From: Algibacter lectus | GTDB lineage: Bacteria > Bacteroidota > Bacteroidia > Flavobacteriales > Flavobacteriaceae | Direction: 5' to 3' | DNA length: 64,000 nt | NCBI RefSeq assembly: GCF_900112395.1 | Contig: NZ_FOLN01000011.1 | Location: 1-64,000, forward strand | Part shown: piece after piece, positions 1 to 8,642 of the stretch | How positions within the stretch are numbered: position 1 is the first letter of the stretch | Layout: every line of letters starts with the position of its first letter | The notes under the pieces: generated by a model | The model's database searches: none | What the model was told of the DNA's origin: nothing | Seen by the model: the letters and a program-made list of their open reading frames with translations, nothing else | Program-made: the position numbers and the translations under genes

Positions 1-1
1 A

Positions 2-769
2 AGTGCTGGAGCTACCGATATTGTAAATAATGAAGATGTTGGAAACAACACTACTTATAATTTAAGTTCAGATTTACCTGAAACATCTACAATATACGTT
101 GCCATCATACCTTATAATGCCGTTGGTGGTGCCATTGGATGTAATGAAGAATCTTTTACTACGGAGATACTTTTAACACGTCCTGAATGTACAATCCTTA
201 ACAATCCTACACAAAATGATATCGACGTTTCTTTAGATACCGATTTTAGCTGGGATCCTGTTTCTAACGCTGATGGATATAAAATTTCAATAGGTTCTTC
301 ACCAGGAGGAACAGATATTCTAAATAACGAAGATGTTGGAAACTCCACTTCATATACTTTTTCAGAAGATTTAAAGCAAGATACCTCTTATTATGTAAAC
401 GTTATACCTTATAATATTATGGGAGACGCAACTTCTTGCGCAGAAAATGTTTTCACCACTTTAACTGCTCCAAAACATGATGTAAAATATGGTTTTTCAC
501 CAGATAACGATGGTATCAACGATTTCTGGAATATTGAAGGTATAGAAATGCATCCTGATAATATGGTTACTATATATAACCGATGGGGCGATATGGTATT
601 CCAAATTAACGGATACAATAACACAACCCATGTGTTTAGAGGTATTGCAAATAAAAAGACTAAAATGGGAGCTGATGTATTACCAGAAGGCACTTATTTC
701 TTTAAGTTTAATATAAGTGGTCCGCATAATTTTGACAAACTAGAAGGCTTTGTAGTTATAAAAAGATAA
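2..769 (+). CDS. Type IX secreted adhesin, C-terminal part (5' end outside window)
   Basis: The reading frame is open from the left window edge, so only the last 255 residues are seen. Two tandem fibronectin-III-like repeats come first, each carrying a D-I-x-N-N-E-D-V-G-N-x-T motif and a Y-V-x-x-I-P-Y-N motif, and each separated by a P-x-C-x-x-x linker. The last ~85 residues (GFSPDNDGINDFW, IYNRWGDMVF, GTYFFKF, GFVVIKR) are the gliding-motility-associated CHU_C domain, the type B sorting signal for type IX secretion. The protein should therefore be exported to the cell surface as a large repeat adhesin. PorP/SprF follows 10 nt downstream, the usual arrangement for type B substrates. Confident for the family; the specific ligand is unknown. 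Confidence 0.9.
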   Translation, partial: SAGATDIVNNEDVGNNTTYNLSSDLPETSTIYVAIIPYNAVGGAIGCNEESFTTEILLTRPECTILNNPTQNDIDVSLDTDFSWDPVSNADGYKISIGSSPGGTDILNNEDVGNSTSYTFSEDLKQDTSYYVNVIPYNIMGDATSCAENVFTTLTAPKHDVKYGFSPDNDGINDFWNIEGIEMHPDNMVTIYNRWGDMVFQINGYNNTTHVFRGIANKKTKMGADVLPEGTYFFKFNISGPHNFDKLEGFVVIKR

Positions 770-779
770 ACCCATTTCA

Positions 780-1700
780 ATGATTTTTACAAAAAACATA
801 ATAGCAATTGCTATCATCACCATATTTGCCTGTAAATTAAACGCACAGCAAACACCTACATTCTCGGAGTATAATTACAACCCTTTTATTATAAATGCAG
901 CTTATACTGGCTTAACAGAAAACCCCGAGTTCTCTTTGAGTAATACAGGATTCTTTAATCAATTTGAAGGAAGTCCGAGAAATTTTTCATTTAGTGGCCA
1001 TGGTTCTATAAACAGAAACAAAATGGGCATTGGGGCAGGTATTATGCGAGACGAAATAGGTGTTACTACCTCAACCTCTTTTTTCGCGGCATATTCCTAT
1101 AAAATATTTTTCGATTTTAAAAGTAATAGACCTTACTGGCAATTGTATGATGCAGGTGTTCTATCTTTTGGTATTACCGCAGGGTTACAAGAATATCAAA
1201 GTAATTTAACCCAGTTAGGCATTATAGGAGATCCTAAATTTGCACAAGATATAAACAGTACGATACCAACCATTGGTTTAAGTTTTCTTTTTAATCACGC
1301 TTCTTTTTATGTTGGTTTTTCGACTCCAAATGTTATGGGCGATAGTTTGGCATCAGACAGTGATTTGGTGTTAAATAGTCCTTACTATGGATATTTTGGT
1401 TATCGTATTTATAATAATCGTTTTGAAGATTTTATGATAAAACCAAACATGCTCATAAAATATGAAGATGGAGCACCGTTACAAGCAGATTTTAATGTAG
1501 CCCTTAGTTTTAAAAATAAGCTAGAAATAGGAACAGGTTACCGAACTAGTAATTCCATAAACTTTTTAGCAGGAATCTATTTATTCAATAATCTACGCGC
1601 TATATACAATTACAATCTCGCCAACAAAAATTCTACCCTAGGAAACACACATGGTTTAATATTAAGTATTCAACTCGGTGATGGGTATAGTGTGAATTAA
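780..1700 (+). CDS. PorP/SprF family type IX secretion system outer-membrane protein
   Basis: 306 residues with an N-terminal signal peptide (hydrophobic residues 5-20, ending near LNAQQTP). The start of the mature part, TFSEYNYNPFIINAAYTG, is the PorP/SprF signature. The rest is a run of alternating amphipathic strands expected of an outer-membrane beta-barrel, ending in an aromatic-poor strand (LILSIQLGDGYSV). Family members anchor or assist secretion of type B CHU_C substrates and are typically encoded directly after the adhesin they serve, as here (10 nt after the adhesin stop). It is most likely a dedicated partner of the upstream protein rather than the core gliding SprF. A strong hairpin terminator follows. 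Confidence 0.9.
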   Translation: MIFTKNIIAIAIITIFACKLNAQQTPTFSEYNYNPFIINAAYTGLTENPEFSLSNTGFFNQFEGSPRNFSFSGHGSINRNKMGIGAGIMRDEIGVTTSTSFFAAYSYKIFFDFKSNRPYWQLYDAGVLSFGITAGLQEYQSNLTQLGIIGDPKFAQDINSTIPTIGLSFLFNHASFYVGFSTPNVMGDSLASDSDLVLNSPYYGYFGYRIYNNRFEDFMIKPNMLIKYEDGAPLQADFNVALSFKNKLEIGTGYRTSNSINFLAGIYLFNNLRAIYNYNLANKNSTLGNTHGLILSIQLGDGYSVN

Positions 1701-1728
1701 ATTTACTTACAACGGGAAACAAAAAAAA

Positions 1729-1746
1729 GACGCTTATATAAGCGTC
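1729..1746. terminator. Bidirectional intrinsic terminator between porP/sprF-like gene and sppA
   Basis: A perfect inverted repeat GACGCT-TATATA-AGCGTC has a run of eight A on its left and seven T on its right. It can therefore end transcripts of both the plus-strand PorP/SprF gene and the minus-strand sppA gene, which converge here. Confidence 0.85.
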
Positions 1747-1777
1747 TTTTTTTGTTTATTAAAATATGATCGAAATA

Positions 1778-3541
1778 TTACTTCACATCTAAACTATAAG
1801 GAAATAATAACTGAATACCTTTACGTTGCGTACGTGTTTTTACTTCTTTGTAAATATTGTATTGTACATCGCCTAGCTCTTCTTTTAAAATGGTCTCTTT
1901 AGCTTTCACTAAACCAAAATCTTGAAGCATTTTATCTAAGTCCTTTTTGAAAATAGGAAATTCGTTTATCTTGTATTCTTCAATTTCAGCAGCTTCAGCA
2001 GCATATTTTAAGGCTAAATCTAATCCGCCTAATTCATCAACTAAACCATTTTTTATTGCATCGGTACCCGTCCAAACACGTCCTTGCGCAATAGCTTTTA
2101 CATCATCTTGATCCATACCACGACCATCGGCAACTCTTTTTGTAAACAACTCGTATACATCAATAATTCCTTCTTTAATAAAAGTACGTTGTACATCGCT
2201 CATAGGCTCATAAAAACTAAACGACACGGCGTTTGTATTAGTGATTACTTGCTCGGCGTTAATACCAATTCTATCTGCTAACGCTTTACCATTTGGCATC
2301 ATTCCAAAGACACCAATACTTCCTGTAATGGTTGTTGGTTCTGCAATAATCTTATCAGCATTGCAAGCTATATAATAACCCCCAGATGCCGCTACGTTCC
2401 CCATAGACACAATTACGGGTTTTACTTTTTTAGTTAACTCTATTTCTCTCCAAATTAACTCACTGGCCACTGCACTTCCTCCGGGAGAATTAATACGCAA
2501 AACCACCGCTTTGACCTTATCATCTTCTCTTGCTTTTTTAAGCGAAGCTCCCATAGTACCTTGACCAACTTTATCCTCATCACCTTCACCATAGATAATT
2601 TCACCTTCGGCATAAATAACTGCAATTCTATTTTGATTACTTTTTAATTTCAATTTATCAGCTGCGTGAATAGCATAATCTGCAATAGAAATGGTCTTTA
2701 ATTTTTTATCATTTTCAATACCAATAGCATATTTTAGTCCATCAATATATTCATCGTGATAAGCAATTTTATCAATCATTTTAGACGATTTAGCTAAAGT
2801 TGCATTACGAGCCAAAAGGCTATCTGCAATTGTATTGAGTTCCGCTTCATCAATCATTCTACTTTTTGAAATATCACGTTTCATTTCTGTCCAAAGCGAA
2901 TTTAAATACACCGATATTTGCTCACGATTATTATCGCTCATCTCATTTTCTAAAAACGGCTCTACAGCACTTTTGTATTTCCCGAAGCGCACCACTTCCA
3001 TTTTAACACCCGATTTTTCTTGTAAATCTTTAAAGTATAACTGTTCAGAATATAAACCTTTAAATTCCATCGCTCCAACAGGATTCATAAAAATAGTATC
3101 GGCAACCGAAGATAAATAGTAATCTTTTTGCGTATAAATATCGGCGTAAGCCACAATAAACTTACCCGATTCTTTAAACTTCAATAACGCATCTCTTAAA
3201 GCTTTTGTTTGCGACAAACCAGCTTGTATAAAATTATTATCAATAGATATTCCTTTTATTTTATCGTCTGTAGCAGCTAATTTAATACCGTCTATAATAT
3301 TGAAAAGTCCATTTTTTTCATCTTCATTTAAAAAAGGATATTCAGCAAACTCCGTTTTACCTGCATAATCTTTAATTGGAAAATCTAATGTTAATTCTAA
3401 AACAGAATTATCTTTTACAGTAATAACATCATCACCTCCCGATCCCATAATAGCACCTAGAAAAATGATTCCTAAAAAGAAAAGTAAACAAAACAACATG
3501 ATTCCTGTTAATGTCGATAATACACGTTTTATAAATTCCAT
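1778..3541 (-). CDS. sppA: Signal peptide peptidase SppA, 67K type
   Basis: 587 residues, the length of the two-domain (67K) SppA proteins that degrade cleaved signal peptides in the inner membrane. Residues 9-33 form one N-terminal membrane segment. The N-terminal half carries the general-base lysine in FGKYKSAVEPF (K190). The C-terminal half carries NSPGGSAVAS (about 351-360) and the nucleophile serine in NVAASGGYY (S386), followed by TTITGSIGVFG. These correspond to E. coli K209 and S409. It stands alone between a bidirectional terminator and the men operon terminator, so it is probably monocistronic. Confidence 0.95.
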   Translation of the reverse strand: MEFIKRVLSTLTGIMLFCLLFFLGIIFLGAIMGSGGDDVITVKDNSVLELTLDFPIKDYAGKTEFAEYPFLNEDEKNGLFNIIDGIKLAATDDKIKGISIDNNFIQAGLSQTKALRDALLKFKESGKFIVAYADIYTQKDYYLSSVADTIFMNPVGAMEFKGLYSEQLYFKDLQEKSGVKMEVVRFGKYKSAVEPFLENEMSDNNREQISVYLNSLWTEMKRDISKSRMIDEAELNTIADSLLARNATLAKSSKMIDKIAYHDEYIDGLKYAIGIENDKKLKTISIADYAIHAADKLKLKSNQNRIAVIYAEGEIIYGEGDEDKVGQGTMGASLKKAREDDKVKAVVLRINSPGGSAVASELIWREIELTKKVKPVIVSMGNVAASGGYYIACNADKIIAEPTTITGSIGVFGMMPNGKALADRIGINAEQVITNTNAVSFSFYEPMSDVQRTFIKEGIIDVYELFTKRVADGRGMDQDDVKAIAQGRVWTGTDAIKNGLVDELGGLDLALKYAAEAAEIEEYKINEFPIFKKDLDKMLQDFGLVKAKETILKEELGDVQYNIYKEVKTRTQRKGIQLLFPYSLDVK

Positions 3542-3659
3542 ATTTTTTAAATTATTATTTTTCTATAAGTATTAAAAAAGCCTAAGACGTTACACTTATG
3601 CCTCATTATTATTTTTAAATTTTCTAAAAGATTTAACTTTAAATGTGCTGACATAAAAC

Positions 3660-3700
3660 AATAATACCCACCAAGCTATAAAAACCTAGTAGGTATTATT
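3660..3700 (-). terminator. Intrinsic-type terminator of the menC-CPBP-menE operon
   Basis: On the minus strand the RNA folds into an uninterrupted 16-bp stem: AAUAAUACC pairs with GGUAUUAUU, and the inner six to seven pairs include three G-U wobbles. On the plus strand those pairs are A-C mismatches, so the signal is strand-specific. It lies just after the menE stop in the direction of transcription and is followed by a short T-rich stretch (GTTTTATGT), so termination may be imperfect. Confidence 0.6.
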
Positions 3701-3722
3701 AAAATCACACATTATCGAGGTT

Positions 3723-4793
3723 TTAAAAAACAACCTGTTCTAAAGTGTTTTTACGATGAATTTTTCCCGAAGCCGTATTTACAAATTTACTTACCGCGTG
3801 AATAGCTTTTGGTTTTTCGTATTTATCCAAACCATCAAAAATAGATTCGTCTAGCTTATTATCTTTTCCTTCAATAATTAGAATAGCTTTCTCTCCTAAA
3901 GTCTCATCAGGAACAGATGTAATAAAAAATTGTTGAGGTATTTTACACTGTAGCTTCTCTTCTATCACCTCTGGATATAATTTAATACCACCAGAATTAA
4001 TTACGTTATCAAAACGGCCTAACCATTCAAAACTACTATCTGAATGTATTTTTACAATATCATTTGTAACTATAGTTTCATCTAAAAGCTCTGGAGCATT
4101 AATTACTAAACAACTTCTATCGTCGGTAGAAATAGTAATATTTGGTAAGGTTTTAAAGTATTTATCAGACTCCGTATCTGTAAAGTTATTTATCTTCTTA
4201 ATGGCAATATGCGATACCGTTTCCGTCATACCATAAGTTTCGTAAACATTAGGTTTTTTATCCTGAATTAAAGCTTTTATACTTTCAGAAACACGTCCGC
4301 CACCAACAATTACTGTTTTAATTTTATCGAAATATTTAGCGAAGTTTTTAAGTTGCATTGGTGTAAATGCGCAAAATTCGTAATCTTTTTCATAATCGAT
4401 TCTAGGGAAAGCCGCAGGCTCTACCATATCTAATTCTAAACCTAAAACAATAGCACGAACCATCATCATTTTACCTGCAATAAAGTTTGAAGGCAAACAA
4501 TGCAATACTTTTTTACCAGGTCTAAGGTCGAAGAAGTTACCAGTTGCAATGGCAGATTTTACCATAGCTTCCTTTTTAATTATTATCTCCTTGGGCTTAC
4601 CGGTAGATCCCGATGTACGTACTTTTATAAAATCATGCTTATCTAACCAATCGAGTAAAAACTCACCCAATTCGCGCTCGTAAGCAACGCCTTCTTTTAC
4701 AAAACTATACGCAACCTCCATTAAATCTTCATGAGAATAATGGTGATTATTTAATTTAAACCTTACATGTACTTTAGTGTAATCTGGTATCAT
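3723..4793 (-). CDS. menE: o-Succinylbenzoate-CoA ligase (MenE-like AMP-binding protein)
   Basis: Activates o-succinylbenzoate to its CoA thioester in menaquinone synthesis. The adenylate-forming P-loop is TSGSTGKPKE (about residues 60-69), followed by YETYGMTETVSHIA (A5 motif), GRFDNVINSGGIKLYPEVIE (hinge) and the C-terminal catalytic lysine in ASGKIHRKN. At 356 residues it is shorter than the ~450-residue proteobacterial enzymes but normal for the compact Bacteroidota form. It is the last gene of a three-gene unit: the CPBP gene ends 2 nt before its start, and menC is first. A hairpin terminator follows. Assignment rests on the motifs plus the men context. Confidence 0.9.
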   Translation of the reverse strand: MIPDYTKVHVRFKLNNHHYSHEDLMEVAYSFVKEGVAYERELGEFLLDWLDKHDFIKVRTSGSTGKPKEIIIKKEAMVKSAIATGNFFDLRPGKKVLHCLPSNFIAGKMMMVRAIVLGLELDMVEPAAFPRIDYEKDYEFCAFTPMQLKNFAKYFDKIKTVIVGGGRVSESIKALIQDKKPNVYETYGMTETVSHIAIKKINNFTDTESDKYFKTLPNITISTDDRSCLVINAPELLDETIVTNDIVKIHSDSSFEWLGRFDNVINSGGIKLYPEVIEEKLQCKIPQQFFITSVPDETLGEKAILIIEGKDNKLDESIFDGLDKYEKPKAIHAVSKFVNTASGKIHRKNTLEQVVF

Positions 4794-4795
4794 AA

Positions 4796-5752
4796 TTATT
4801 CTATTATTTTATAGTCTTCTTTTGTTGGTTCAATAACTTTTCCTATTAGTTTATCTTTCCAATTACTCCAATTATATTTCTTAGAAAGAATAAATAAAAG
4901 TATTGGAAAAACAACAAATACAGGTATAAATATTTCGCCTAATGCCATGGTATCTGGATCAGACATATCTTTTAAAATTGAGTCGGTTTGGAAGGCAGTC
5001 CAGTCGGCAGTAACCAACAGCGCTGTAAACAAGTTATTAGCGGCGTGAAACCCTAAGGCAAGCTCTAAACCTTCGTCCATTAAAGTTAAAACTCCTAAAA
5101 ACAAACCGGTACCAATGTAATAAACCATTATAACGGCCCCTAATTGCTCTACTTCTGGATTTGCAATGTGCATAAGTCCAAAACCAACCGAAGTGATTAA
5201 AAGTGGCAACCATTTATTTTTACAAACTACACCAATACCTTGCATTAGGTAGCCTCTAAAAAAATATTCTTCGAAACTGGTTTGTAACGGTATTAAAGTA
5301 ATAGCTATTGCTGCGAGTATTAAAAATGGTTTTAACCTAAAATTAAGCACATAATCTTCTGGCGCAAAAAAGAAATAATCTATCAATACAAAACCAGAAG
5401 AAATAACACCCCAAAGAATAAAAATAAACCAAAAACGGCTCCAATCTATCTTTTTTCGTGCTGTTGTTAATTGTACAAACGATTGCTTATGCAAAACTTT
5501 AGCCGAAAAAATAACGCCTGCCAATCCTGCCGCAAAAGAGACTAGCATTAAAAACAGAAACAAATTACTGCCCAAAGCCTCAATCATATCCGGGATTGTA
5601 ACGGGTATATTTCCGGTCTCAAAAACTTTTATGCCTAATACAACTCCCAAAGGAATCATACCAACCATTTGCCAAGCGGTAAAAACTATTAATACACCTA
5701 ATAAATATCTCCACCAATCGTGTAAGCCTTTAAAGGCTTGAGCTATATACAT
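4796..5752 (-). CDS. CPBP-family intramembrane metalloprotease (Abi/Rce1-like)
   Basis: 318 residues with about eight hydrophobic segments. The CPBP zinc-site motifs are complete: EEYFFRGYL (E161, E162, R166), a histidine in FGLMHIANPE (H195), and FHAANN (H236, N240). Known family members cleave prenylated or membrane-embedded substrates, or act in bacteriocin immunity; the substrate here is unknown. Its start overlaps the end of menC by 10 nt and it ends 2 nt before menE, so it is translationally embedded in a menaquinone operon. The operon position suggests constitutive, growth-linked expression. Family call is firm; role is not. Confidence 0.88.
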   Translation of the reverse strand: MYIAQAFKGLHDWWRYLLGVLIVFTAWQMVGMIPLGVVLGIKVFETGNIPVTIPDMIEALGSNLFLFLMLVSFAAGLAGVIFSAKVLHKQSFVQLTTARKKIDWSRFWFIFILWGVISSGFVLIDYFFFAPEDYVLNFRLKPFLILAAIAITLIPLQTSFEEYFFRGYLMQGIGVVCKNKWLPLLITSVGFGLMHIANPEVEQLGAVIMVYYIGTGLFLGVLTLMDEGLELALGFHAANNLFTALLVTADWTAFQTDSILKDMSDPDTMALGEIFIPVFVVFPILLFILSKKYNWSNWKDKLIGKVIEPTKEDYKIIE

Positions 5753-6795
5753 ACTTCTAAATTAAATTTCCAAGGTTCTACCTTATTATACTGCAATGTA
5801 CCATTTTTAACTAAAAGCGGTGAATCAAAATTGTTAGAAAACAAACTGCCCGTACCTAAACCTTGTGGTAAATTACTATTTAAACCATAGGTGTATTGTG
5901 CAATAGCATTTAAGCCTACATTACTCTCTAAGGCACTTGTAATCCACCAACCTATGTTTTGTTTATGGGCTAAATTAATCCAAGAATCGCTCCCTTTAAA
6001 ACCGCCTATTAAAGTTGGTTTTAAAATAATGTACTGCGGACAAATGTTTTCTAATAATGCTTGTTTTTTTTCTTCGGAAAACACACCTATAAGTTCCTCG
6101 TCTAGAGCAATGGGCAATGGTGTAGCCTTACAGAGTTTTGCCATTTCGGCTATCTGGCCTTGCTTTATAGGTTGCTCAATGGAATGTAAATCGAAATCTG
6201 ATAATATTTTCAGTTTTTCTAAAGCTTCCGAAGGTTTAAAAGCTCCATTAGCATCTACTCGTAATTCAATATCATTTGAATTGAATTCTTTTCGAATTGA
6301 TTTTAAAAGATTAATTTCTGTTTGAAAATCGATAGCACCAATTTTCATTTTAATACAACTAAAACCAGCTTCTATTTTATCCTGAATTTGTTGTTTCATG
6401 AAACTTTCCGTCCCCATCCAAATTAATCCGTTAATAGCAATGCTATCTTCCGTTTTAGTGAATTTTGAAGGAAACAAATCGAAACCATCTATGCTTTCAA
6501 TAGATTTAAAAGCCATTTCTAATCCAAATTGAATACTTGGAAATTCTTCTAACTGAAGTAATAAAGCATCTAAACCTAATTGAATATTTTTACAAACCCA
6601 TTTTAATTTATCTTCAAAATCGGGTCTATCATCAATGGAAAGTCCGCGAAACATGCCGCACTCTCCAACACCTTTTTTTTCACCTTCATTTAAAATAATA
6701 AACCAAGTATCTTTAGTCTTTAAAATGCCGCGCGAAGTTCCGCTAGCTTGTTTAAAGTTTAAAGTGTATGGTTGGTAAGTTGCCGTCATAGTCAT
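5743..6795 (-). CDS. menC: o-Succinylbenzoate synthase (MenC), enolase superfamily
   Basis: Dehydrates SHCHC to o-succinylbenzoate. Enolase-superfamily catalytic signatures are present in order: CIKMKIG (KxK acid/base pair), RVDANGAF (metal Asp), HSIEQP (metal Glu), ALDEEL (metal Asp/Glu) and IILKPTLIGG (catalytic Lys). The frame is open to an ATG at 6828, but that ATG sits directly behind a TAGTTTTG promoter element (6826-6833), inside the -7 region. The next in-frame ATGs, 6795 and 6789 (M-T-M-T-A-T-Y-Q), give a normal N-terminus and a ~25-nt leader, so 6795 is preferred. First gene of menC-CPBP-menE. Confidence 0.9.
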   Translation of the reverse strand: MTMTATYQPYTLNFKQASGTSRGILKTKDTWFIILNEGEKKGVGECGMFRGLSIDDRPDFEDKLKWVCKNIQLGLDALLLQLEEFPSIQFGLEMAFKSIESIDGFDLFPSKFTKTEDSIAINGLIWMGTESFMKQQIQDKIEAGFSCIKMKIGAIDFQTEINLLKSIRKEFNSNDIELRVDANGAFKPSEALEKLKILSDFDLHSIEQPIKQGQIAEMAKLCKATPLPIALDEELIGVFSEEKKQALLENICPQYIILKPTLIGGFKGSDSWINLAHKQNIGWWITSALESNVGLNAIAQYTYGLNSNLPQGLGTGSLFSNNFDSPLLVKNGTLQYNKVEPWKFNLEVCI

Positions 6796-6825
6796 GCTAA
6801 AATAACGATTTATTTTATGGAACAT

Positions 6826-6833
6826 CAAAACTA
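6826..6833 (-). promoter_or_regulatory. Putative Bacteroidota -7 element of the menC operon
   Basis: Read on the minus strand the bases are TAGTTTTG, an exact match to the Bacteroidota TAnnTTTG motif. It lies 31 nt before the preferred menC start. No good TTG at -33 is visible, only a T-run, so confidence is moderate. Confidence 0.45.
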
Positions 6834-7019
6834 GAGAAGGATTATAATAAAAATTTGAGATTGATTAATTGTTCAATCTTTTACTATAAAATCGATAATT
6901 ATTTGATGTATAATATTACAAATAACCACTTTCATCCATACACAAGGTATAGACTAAATAATTCAAAATCAATTTAATCAGTTTTAACGACTAATATAAT
7001 ACGTGTTAAAATGAATTTA

Positions 7020-7697
7020 TTAAAGTTCGATGCTTTCTCCTATTTCTAAAAGCATTAAATCTTTATCCTTCTCGAAAAACTTGCGTTTAGCAGCTTCATG
7101 ATCAATTTCAATATAGCCGAAAGTATCAAAATGGTAACCTAAAATTTTATCACATTCTACAAAATCGCTCGCTAAAATGGCATCGTTAATACCCATGGTA
7201 AAATTATCTCCAATAGGAAGAATAGCCAAATCTAACTTAGTTTGAAGCGGTATTAATTTCATATCAAAAGTAAGAGCCGTATCGCCTGCAATATAAATAT
7301 TTTTATGTTCGCCTTCTATAATAAAACCGCCAGGTTGCCCACCATAAGTACCATCAGGAAAAGACGATGTGTGTATGGCGTTTACATATTTTACATTTCC
7401 AAATTCAAAATCCCATTGCCCACCATGGTTCATTGGGTGACCTTCGAAACCAAGATTACCAAAATGCGTAACAATTTCGAAGTTAGAAATTATAACAGCA
7501 TTGGTACGTTTGGCAATAGCTTCAACATCTAGAATATGATCTTGATGTGCATGAGTTACCATAATATAGTCAGCTTTTAAAGTACTAATGTCAACGTTTG
7601 CAGCCTTTTCGTTTCCTGTAATAAAAGGATCAACAAGTATATTGATATCATCTATTTGAATACCTAAACAAGCGTGACCGTAAAATGTGATTTTCAT
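7020..7697 (-). CDS. UPF0173-type metal-dependent hydrolase (metallo-beta-lactamase fold)
   Basis: 225 residues. The metallo-beta-lactamase zinc motif T-H-A-H-Q-D-H is at residues 48-54, after the typical start KITFYGHACLGIQ and DPFITGN. Further metal ligands are expected in GDTALTFDM (Asp, about 138) and the late LGYHFDTFGYIEID (His). This is the UlaG/YtkL-like UPF0173 family, whose substrate is not known. It is third in the menB-menA unit, 42 nt after menA, a gap short enough for co-transcription. Some family members may hydrolyse thioesters, but that is not shown by this sequence. Confidence 0.85.
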   Translation of the reverse strand: MKITFYGHACLGIQIDDINILVDPFITGNEKAANVDISTLKADYIMVTHAHQDHILDVEAIAKRTNAVIISNFEIVTHFGNLGFEGHPMNHGGQWDFEFGNVKYVNAIHTSSFPDGTYGGQPGGFIIEGEHKNIYIAGDTALTFDMKLIPLQTKLDLAILPIGDNFTMGINDAILASDFVECDKILGYHFDTFGYIEIDHEAAKRKFFEKDKDLMLLEIGESIEL

Positions 7698-7739
7698 TCG
7701 AAATGAATTATAAAATTGAACTCTAAATTTACTAAATAT

Positions 7740-8642
7740 TTACAACACTTGCCCCAACCCCATCAAAATAGATAAAAGCACTGTTGTTAGCGCTAACTTT
7801 TTTAATTCGGGATCAAAATGTTTTGGGTTTTGTGTGTTATTCACTTTTTTAAGATGAAGAAATAAAGGAATAAAAGCGATAATAAAAATGAAATTAAATG
7901 GTGAATTATAAAACAGAACACCAAATAAAACGGATAACAAAATTGCCGAAACCACAAGAGTAATATGATAAGTTTTAGCTTTTTGACTACCTAATTTTAA
8001 GGCTAGCGTAATTTTGTTCGATTTAGTATCAGATTCTATATCTCGCATGTTGTTTAAATTAAGTACAGCTGTACTTAACAAACCTATTACCACGGCAGGT
8101 AAAACCACAACAAAATCTATGGTTTTTGCATACAAAATATAACCACCAATAACACTCACTAAACCAAAAAACAGAAACACAAAAACATCGCCCATAGCAT
8201 TATAGCCATAGGCATTACCGCCAACAGTATATTTTATGGCTGCAATTATAGCAGCAACGCCAAGTGCAAAAAACAACACAGCCAGAAAGAAATGAGCTTG
8301 ACCAAACGCATAATAAACAGTAAGTAAGGCTAAAATAACAGAAATCGCTACATTTATTGTAATGGCACGTTTCATTTCTATTGGAGATATCACACCACTT
8401 TGTATGGCACGCTCTGGCCCTATTCTATCATCATTATCCGTGCCTTTTACGCCATCGCCATAATCGTTTGCTAAATTTGATAGTATTTGAAAACTTAAAG
8501 TCGACAAAATAGCCAATAAACAAATCACCCAATTAAAAACACCTTGATAAGCTGCTAAAAACGAAGCTAAAATAATTCCTGAAACAGATAAAGGTAAAGT
8601 GCGCAAACGCATGGAAGAAATCCAAACTTTTGTTTTATTCAT
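7740..8642 (-). CDS. menA: 1,4-Dihydroxy-2-naphthoate polyprenyltransferase (MenA)
   Basis: An integral membrane UbiA-family prenyltransferase of 300 residues with about nine hydrophobic segments. It attaches the polyprenyl tail to 1,4-dihydroxy-2-naphthoate, giving demethylmenaquinone. The two aspartate-rich motifs are NLANDYGDGVKGTDNDD (residues 56-72) and NLNNMRDIESDTKSNK (195-210). The first is the MenA-type N-D-x-x-D form. The ATG directly abuts the menB stop with no spacer, so translation of the two is probably coupled. Confidence 0.95.
   Translation of the reverse strand: MNKTKVWISSMRLRTLPLSVSGIILASFLAAYQGVFNWVICLLAILSTLSFQILSNLANDYGDGVKGTDNDDRIGPERAIQSGVISPIEMKRAITINVAISVILALLTVYYAFGQAHFFLAVLFFALGVAAIIAAIKYTVGGNAYGYNAMGDVFVFLFFGLVSVIGGYILYAKTIDFVVVLPAVVIGLLSTAVLNLNNMRDIESDTKSNKITLALKLGSQKAKTYHITLVVSAILLSVLFGVLFYNSPFNFIFIIAFIPLFLHLKKVNNTQNPKHFDPELKKLALTTVLLSILMGLGQVL

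Noticed and set aside
5891-6325. 144-codon plus-strand frame opposite menC
   Set aside because: It lies wholly inside the conserved menC coding region in the opposite frame; composition fits a shadow.
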